Shown here: in pieces, positions 24,585-29,284 of the stretch
How the letters are laid out: every line of letters begins with the position of its first letter
Numbering within the stretch: the first letter of the stretch is position 1
Assembly: GCA_036501345.1 (NCBI GenBank)
Contig: DASYAN010000016.1
Coordinates: 1-29,284, forward strand
Source: DASYAN01 sp036501345
GTDB taxonomy: Bacteria > Chloroflexota > Ktedonobacteria > Ktedonobacterales > Ktedonobacteraceae
Length of the DNA: 29,284 bases
Reading direction: 5' to 3'
Notes under the pieces: generated by a model
Seen by the model: the letters and a program-made list of their open reading frames with translations, nothing else
The model's database searches: none
Told to the model about the DNA's origin: nothing
Program-made: the position numbers and the translations under genes

Positions 24585-26225
24585 TTACATTCCCATGCCG
24601 GGCATACCACCCATGCCGGGCATACCACCACCAGCAGGCATAGCCTGAACCTCTTCAGGGCTATCGGTGATCAGCGTATCCGTCGACAGGACCATCGTTG
24701 CAACACTGACTGCATTCTGCAGAGCACTGCGAGTGACCTTCACAGGATCGATGATACCTGCCTGGAGCATATCAACATATTCACCTGTAAGCGCGTTAAA
24801 CCCATAGCCACGGGGACTATTGGCAACTCCAGCTGCCACTACAGCTCCGTCACTGCCAGCATTGTGTGCAATCTGGCGTAGTGGCTCCTCCAGGGCACGG
24901 CGCAGGATATTAGCACCAGTAGCCTCTTCACCTGAAAGTTGCAGGCTGTTAAGCGCGGGAATAGCAGCCACCAGTACAGAGCCACCACCAGGGACGATAC
25001 CCTCTTCAATAGCAGCACGGGTAGCAGAGAGGGCATCCTCAACACGATGCTTCTTCTCTTTCAATTCTACTTCAGTTGCCGCACCAACCTTGATAACGCC
25101 AACGCCGCCAGCGATTTTGGCCAAACGCTCTTGCAACTTCTCAAGATCGTACTCGCTCGTGGTCTCATTAATCAAGGCACGGATCTGAGCAACTCGGGCT
25201 TTGATGTCTTTCTCGGAGCCTGCGCCCTCAACAATTGTCGTAAAGTCTTTGGTTGCAGTTACTGTGCGAGCACGGCCAAGGTCCTGTAAGGTCGCATTTT
25301 CCAGCTTCAGACCCTGCTTCTCAGTGATGATAGACGCACCAGTCAAAATAGCGATGTCTTCGAGCATTGCATCACGGCGATCCCCAAAGCCAGGAGCTTT
25401 GACACCCAACACCTTGAAGGCACCACGCATCTGGTTGACTACCAGGGTTGCCAATGCTTCACCGTCGACATCCTCTGCGATAATCACCAGCTCCTTGCGG
25501 CCACTCTGCAATACTTTCTCCAGGACGGGCAGAATGTCAGCAATTGCACTGATCTTCTTATCGGTTACAAGGATATAGGGATCATTTAACTCAGCTTCGG
25601 TGTGCTCTTGGTTGGTTGTCATATAGGGAGAGATGTAGCCACGATCGAACTGCATACCCTCGGTATACTCCTTCTCCATCGCAATGCCACGGCCCTCTTC
25701 AACGGTGATTACGCCGTCTTTGCCGACCTTTTCCATCACTTCGGCAATCAACTCACCGATCTCTTCGGAACCAGCGGAAATAGCGGCAACCTGTGCAATC
25801 TGCTCCCGAGTCTCAACGGGTTTGCTCTGTGCACGGATCTCTGCAATGACGACCTCAGCTGCTTTCTCCAAACCACGACGCAGGATCATGGGATTTGCAC
25901 CAGCTGCCAGATTTCTCAAGCCCTCATTGACGATGGCATGCGCCAGCACTGTCGCTGTTGTAGTTCCATCACCTGCAATATCGTTGGTCTTGGTAGCTGC
26001 TTCTTTGAGCAACTGTGCACCCATATTCTCAAATGGATCAGGCAGTTCAATCTCGCGAGCGATAGTCACACCATCGTTCGTGATAGTAGGAGCGCCGAAT
26101 TTCTTATCCAGCACTACATTGCGTCCCTTGGGTCCAATCGTTACTCGAACTGCACTAGCTAGCGTATCCAATCCCTTCTTGAGGGACTGACGCGCCTGTT
26201 CGTCAAACTGTAATCGCTTTGCCAC
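24585..26225 (-). CDS. groEL: Chaperonin GroEL
   Basis: 546 aa, full length: the 60-kDa subunit of the double-ring chaperonin that folds proteins with ATP in the cytoplasm. Visible are VTIGPKGRNVVLDK (28-41), DGVTIAREIELPDPFENMGA (51-70), the ATP-binding GDGTTTATVLA (85-95), EEGIVPGGG late in the chain and a C-terminal Gly-Gly-Met tail. The start codon is GTG at 26225 with AGGAG eight bases upstream; a nearby ATG is out of frame. It lies downstream of groES with a 133-base gap that contains a REP-like element, and is probably co-transcribed from the CIRCE-controlled promoter. Confidence 0.98.
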   Translation of the reverse strand: MAKRLQFDEQARQSLKKGLDTLASAVRVTIGPKGRNVVLDKKFGAPTITNDGVTIAREIELPDPFENMGAQLLKEAATKTNDIAGDGTTTATVLAHAIVNEGLRNLAAGANPMILRRGLEKAAEVVIAEIRAQSKPVETREQIAQVAAISAGSEEIGELIAEVMEKVGKDGVITVEEGRGIAMEKEYTEGMQFDRGYISPYMTTNQEHTEAELNDPYILVTDKKISAIADILPVLEKVLQSGRKELVIIAEDVDGEALATLVVNQMRGAFKVLGVKAPGFGDRRDAMLEDIAILTGASIITEKQGLKLENATLQDLGRARTVTATKDFTTIVEGAGSEKDIKARVAQIRALINETTSEYDLEKLQERLAKIAGGVGVIKVGAATEVELKEKKHRVEDALSATRAAIEEGIVPGGGSVLVAAIPALNSLQLSGEEATGANILRRALEEPLRQIAHNAGSDGAVVAAGVANSPRGYGFNALTGEYVDMLQAGIIDPVKVTRSALQNAVSVATMVLSTDTLITDSPEEVQAMPAGGGMPGMGGMPGMGM

Positions 26226-26266
26226 GAATCATACTCCTCTTAAATCGAAACTACTCAGGGTACGGC

Positions 26267-26311
26267 GGACGCGATAAATCGGGTCCCAGCACTCGGGCAA
26301 TAAAATTGCCA
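26267..26311 (+). repeat. REP-like two-hairpin element inside the groES-groEL gap
   Basis: GGACGCGAT / ATCGGGTCC around AA makes the first imperfect palindrome; GGCAAT-AAA-ATTGCC makes the second. The same two-hairpin sequence occurs at 26862-26906 and inverted at 27036-27081. Here it lies in the message between two co-transcribed genes, where it could affect transcript stability or the GroES/GroEL ratio. Confidence 0.75.
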
Positions 26312-26358
26312 AGCGGGCACGGTCCACCGCGTTGACGAAGAACCTGAGGAAATACAAA

Positions 26359-26661
26359 CTATTCCACAATTCCTAGAATGTCGCTCTCGCGGAGAATCAA
26401 ATACTCTTCACCTTCAATTTTGACTTCGGTACCCGAATATTTGGCAAAGAGTATACGCTGGCCAATCTTCACTTCTAAGGTTATACGTTTACCATTGTCC
26501 AGCACCTTGCCGGGACCCACTGCTAATATCTCGCCTTGCTGAGGCTTCTCTTTCGCTGTATCTGGCAGAACAATACCGCTTGTAGTAATGGTTTCGCGAG
26601 CCAGAGGTCTGATTACTACACGATCACCCAGTGGTCGAAGCGAGGTAATCACTGCTGACAT
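26359..26661 (-). CDS. groES: Co-chaperonin GroES
   Basis: 100 aa from the ATG at 26659-26661, chosen because AAGGAGG lies about seven bases before it; a reading seven residues longer would start ahead of this ribosome site. It forms the heptameric lid of GroEL. Family features are LRPLGDRVVIRP at the N-terminus, the mobile loop with TTSGIVLPDTAKEKPQQG, GEILAVGPGK, and KYSGTEVKIEGEEYLIL with DILGIVE at the end. First gene of the groES-groEL operon. Confidence 0.98.
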   Translation of the reverse strand: MSAVITSLRPLGDRVVIRPLARETITTSGIVLPDTAKEKPQQGEILAVGPGKVLDNGKRITLEVKIGQRILFAKYSGTEVKIEGEEYLILRESDILGIVE

Positions 26662-26725
26662 ATCCTGTTCCTCCTTTTTCAATCTCTCTATTCAATAGGC
26701 GATAGCCTCTTCGCCTTCACATAAA

Positions 26726-26752
26726 TTAGCACTCTAATCATGAGAGTGCGAA
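26726..26752 (-). promoter_or_regulatory. CIRCE operator (HrcA binding site)
   Basis: TTAGCACTC, nine bases, GAGTGCGAA: the canonical CIRCE inverted repeat with one mismatch (GAGTGCTAA is the consensus). It lies directly after the predicted start point of the groES promoter, so HrcA should repress groES-groEL until heat shock. hrcA is not in this window. Confidence 0.95.
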
Positions 26753-26760
26753 CTGGCTAT

Positions 26761-26789
26761 ATCATACTACATGGCAAGCTCATACGCAA
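26761..26789 (-). promoter_or_regulatory. groES-groEL promoter
   Basis: On the minus strand TTGCGT (26784-26789), a 17-bp spacer and TATGAT (26761-26766) fit a vegetative sigma-70-type promoter. The predicted start near 26754 abuts CIRCE. Confidence 0.7.
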
Positions 26790-26861
26790 GAGGATGAGTA
26801 CAAAAAGAGGTGCTGCTCAAATTGTTGCGAGAAGGTGCCAAGGTAGGTGCCCATGATCAAC

Positions 26862-27081
26862 GGACGCGATAAATCGGGTCCCTACACTCGGGCAATGAAT
26901 TGCCATAGAAAAATGATAAATCTATTATTACCTTCTGAACAACCTATATTCTTTCTATACAATAAATAGTTGACCACAAACAATGAAAACGATAATAATA
27001 ACAATCACTAATACCATGCTCTTACTACATACTATATGGCAATTCATTGCCCGTGGAGTAGGGACCCGATTTATCGCGTCC
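26862..27081. mobile_element. MITE-like element with ~45-bp terminal inverted repeats (220 bp)
   Basis: 26862-26906 and 27036-27081 are near-perfect inverted copies of the two-hairpin sequence also found at 26267. They bracket about 130 bases of A+T-rich DNA without a gene. It lies between the groES promoter and the glycosyltransferase gene. A solo copy and a paired copy in the same locus suggest a mobile palindromic repeat family. Confidence 0.65.
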
Positions 27082-27098
27082 GTGGGGGCAGTGGGGAC

Positions 27099-28439
27099 TT
27101 ACCCAAAAACTTCGAGCTCTTGATTGACTTTCCTAATGATTTTCATAAAAGTAAGCGTATCTTTGACAATTGGGATCACAAAAGGTTGCACAACGCAAAA
27201 GGTCAGCGCAATAACCGGAATGATACGGCTGAGAACGCAAAGTTGCCAACCCAATAACGTCGGATCAGGGCCGAGGTAGGGGTCCATGGTCATCGTTTGG
27301 GTAGCGTCAAATGGCCCGAGTTTAAAGTGCCAGGAATAGAGCAGATGCAGGAGGAATAAAATATTGGGCAGACTGATAATCGTAATACAAATGCGTGATG
27401 AGAGCCGCTGGAACTCTGGCCGCGTGACCAGGCAAACAGCTAGAATGGGAATAAGAGTGCTATAGTGATACTCGAAGGTCAGATCATAGAAGGATAGGTA
27501 ATAGGCAATCGCCAGAAAGATGCCTGTCTGAAGACTGATTCTTTTAAATGCACTCAAGATGATCAGTAGCACGAGACAGCTCAATTTGATGGCAGTCAGT
27601 GCGCTATCCGGCAAAGGCGTACTATATCTGAGCAGAGCATCCAGAGTAAAAATCTGGACTGGGCCAGACGTATTCGGGGTGAAAAAATTGCCCCATAGGT
27701 TTTGGACGTAGTAATCGCCTGAATGGTTGTAGAGAAAGATGCTAGTCGCAAACAAAAATAAGCCCAAGCCAATCAGCAGCATTTTCCACTGCCGTTTAAA
27801 GAACATGATGGGAATCCATAACAAGCCGATGGGTTTAGCAATCAAGGTCAAAAAGTAAAACAGGCCACTCAGAGGCGATTTTTCGTTTTTGGCCAGCACA
27901 ATCAACATCAGAAAAAGCATTATATTGAGCACAAATTGAAACTGCGAAATTTCGATTTCGAGGTATTGCGTTGAATTAATCAGCGACAGAAAGGTTGCCA
28001 GATAGATATATTTACTTTCTCTGAAACTGATGAAGAAATAGGTCAATACTACGAGATTGACCAACAATTTGAGAAACATCCAGACATAGAAGGACGTTGC
28101 TGGAGAAAATAAGATCAGAAATGAACCCAAAAGTACAGTGAGCAGGGGATGATAGACATTGGGGTTGACAGCCGGAAAGCCAATACCATACAAAAACTTA
28201 GTTGTGTCCTGGGTGACGCTTAACGAGCCGCCATGCCAGAAGGAGTAAGCGCCATTGGGAACCTGATAGAAATCCAATCCTTTGCAGCAGAGGTGCAAGG
28301 AACTACCGGAGAAAAAATAGTTAAACCATTTGGTCCAACTAGCAGAGATGAAAAACGCTATGTGAATAAGTAATCCTATCCCCAGCAGTGCATATTTGCT
28401 GATGAGCGACAACCTTTTTTGCATCAAGGTCCCCTTCAT
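27099..28439 (-). CDS. Polytopic membrane glycosyltransferase, GT87-like (DUF2029)
   Basis: 446 aa from the ATG at 28439 (AGAGAG upstream); ATG 28424 preceded by AAGGGG is a close alternative, and a longer frame from 28481 is less likely. About ten membrane helices throughout. After the first helix, a loop carries GLDFYQVPNGAYSF and later VYHPLLTVLLG, the Asp and the Tyr/Pro pattern of GT87-type mannosyltransferases that use polyprenyl-phosphate sugars on the outer face of the membrane. The acceptor is not predictable. It stands alone with no sugar-pathway gene beside it, and its 3' end lies 18 bases from the MITE-like element. Confidence 0.72.
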   Translation of the reverse strand: MKGTLMQKRLSLISKYALLGIGLLIHIAFFISASWTKWFNYFFSGSSLHLCCKGLDFYQVPNGAYSFWHGGSLSVTQDTTKFLYGIGFPAVNPNVYHPLLTVLLGSFLILFSPATSFYVWMFLKLLVNLVVLTYFFISFRESKYIYLATFLSLINSTQYLEIEISQFQFVLNIMLFLMLIVLAKNEKSPLSGLFYFLTLIAKPIGLLWIPIMFFKRQWKMLLIGLGLFLFATSIFLYNHSGDYYVQNLWGNFFTPNTSGPVQIFTLDALLRYSTPLPDSALTAIKLSCLVLLIILSAFKRISLQTGIFLAIAYYLSFYDLTFEYHYSTLIPILAVCLVTRPEFQRLSSRICITIISLPNILFLLHLLYSWHFKLGPFDATQTMTMDPYLGPDPTLLGWQLCVLSRIIPVIALTFCVVQPFVIPIVKDTLTFMKIIRKVNQELEVFG

Positions 28440-28481
28440 TATTCTCTCTTTGGAATAGTATAGCAGAAGATAACAAGCCAT

Positions 28482-29012
28482 AATTTAAAGACCTTATCAA
28501 GGACATTTGCGAGCTGAAAAGTTCTCCTGTTAGCAGCCTACTATTAGACCAAAGATAATCGATAAGAGAGATTTTTTCTAGGGCACTACTTACTTTTTTG
28601 TGATCGCCTCTGGCTCCAAAGAACGAGTGAGTTACGCATGAAGACCTACAGACAACGGTCTACAAAAAAATTGAGCCGACAGTTTTCAAGAGTCAGCAGT
28701 AACTTTGTACCAAGTAAAGTATAGGAGAAATTTGTACGCTTCTCTAGGGGAAAATAGGGACAAAAGTCATCAACGTAACCTGGATAGTTACCTGTTAATA
28801 CTAGCCCTTCACTTCTGATATGAGAGATGCTATACTGACAGAACACGGAGGAGATATCAAACCTTTTCACAGTGCCTGAATATAGATAATTTTATCTAGT
28901 TATTCTATAATTCGTGCAGCTATCAAGAGAAGGGACAGAAAAGAGCTATTTCCCTACCAATGCGCGGGATGATACATATAGATGAAAACGTACTAATAGT
29001 AGAAGCAGACCC
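28482..29012. other. Intergenic gap between divergent genes
   Basis: Holds no gene I can support; the minus-strand open frame at 28646-28870 starts at GTG without a convincing ribosome site or recognisable protein. It must contain the promoters of both the glycosyltransferase and the kinase, but I could not place them with confidence. Confidence 0.5.
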
Positions 29013-29284
29013 ATGAGAGATCAAAATAGTTTCATAAGAGATCAACACGAACTCATGTTGAGTGAGCAAGATATACAACATTTTGGCAACTATGATCTGG
29101 TGCGTCGCATTGCTGTCGGGGGTATGGGCGAGGTATACCTAGCACGCCAGCGCACGGCTTTTGGTAGAGAGGTTGCCATCAAAATCATCCGTTCTGATCT
29201 GGTACACGATATGACTGCGCGTCAGCGCTTTCTGCGTGAAGCCGAGGTCAATGCTTACCTCAAACATGACCATATTCTACCCCT
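29013..29284 (+). CDS. Hanks-type Ser/Thr protein kinase, N-terminal part (runs off the window)
   Basis: First 90 residues of a eukaryotic-like protein kinase. The glycine loop is AVGGMGEVYLA (34-44), the ATP-binding lysine is Lys57 in REVAIKIIR, and FLREAEVNAYLKH carries the alpha-C Glu. GGMGEVYLA is the usual PknB-type pattern. The ATG at 29013 has only a weak upstream site; ATG 29055 (residue 15) is an alternative. The catalytic loop and any sensor domain lie beyond the window. Confidence 0.92.
   Translation, partial: MRDQNSFIRDQHELMLSEQDIQHFGNYDLVRRIAVGGMGEVYLARQRTAFGREVAIKIIRSDLVHDMTARQRFLREAEVNAYLKHDHILP

Noticed and set aside
24820..26190. Several long open frames antisense to groEL
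   Set aside because: Shadow frames forced by the codon bias of groEL.
28646..28870. 74-codon minus-strand frame before the kinase gene
   Set aside because: GTG start without a ribosome site and no recognisable features.

Overview
The window looks like a chromosomal segment of a Chloroflexota bacterium, most likely a Ktedonobacteria-type soil organism. This is inferred from family content, not from a marker gene. The supporting genes are a NACHT/STAND protein with a Gly-Leu-Ser-Tyr membrane repeat tail, a histidine kinase fused directly to a LuxR helix-turn-helix, a GT87-like membrane glycosyltransferase, a Hanks-type kinase, CIRCE-controlled groES-groEL, and many mobile-element scraps. I saw no rRNA, tRNA or CRISPR array.

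Layout. 1-1206 (-): an unknown protein broken by a frameshift in an A7 run and running off the left edge. 1691-3166 (+): a secreted GH30 lipoprotein. 3463-5100 (+): the C-terminal half of a NACHT protein whose NTPase part is missing. 5636-7006 (+): an orphan disordered protein. 7080-7277: a MITE-like inverted-repeat element. 7360-8814 (+): a GlcD-type FAD oxidase. 8892-9398 (-): a DUF1648 membrane protein. 9540-9650: a fossil of the 14274 gene. 10038-10994 (+): an exported Cys-containing protein. 11097-12500 (-): the kinase-LuxR fusion. 13055-15956 (+): a coupled pair of repeat-rich orphan genes. 16079-17921: an insertion sequence with a frameshifted transposase. 17908-22296 (-): a 43-aa leader ORF plus a 1413-aa protein combining a cupin, an S-adenosylhomocysteine-hydrolase-like domain and about eleven SHOCT-like helical repeats. 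22943-23749 (+): a one-pass membrane protein. 23808-24448 (+): a HigBA-like toxin-antitoxin pair. 24585-26661 (-): groEL and groES. 26862-27081: a second MITE-like element. 27099-28439 (-): the glycosyltransferase. 29013 onward (+): the start of a Ser/Thr kinase.

The feature I consider new is a dispersed family of short non-coding arrays built from GTCC boxes spaced 20-22 bp, often followed by a box 9 bp further on and a GGAAAA tail. Clear copies lie at 1510-1561, 5521-5577, 9761-9820, 15971-16053 and 22516-22594; degenerate ones lie near 3211-3250 and 12806-12835. They sit beside the orphan genes and not beside the housekeeping genes. Two of them (15991-16053 and 22516-22578) are inverted copies of each other and bracket the 1413-aa gene. 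Arrays of this kind resemble the multi-site ends of IS21/Tn7/Mu-type transposons, so the orphan genes may be cargo of non-autonomous elements; a shared operator is the alternative. Several of these orphan proteins also carry motifs that look eukaryotic: bipartite nuclear-localisation-like clusters, a SUMO-interaction-like motif and a PPxY motif. The proteins are low-complexity, so this is a hypothesis only.

The remaining genes look like ordinary chromosomal housekeeping or accessory genes and I see no single pathway joining them.
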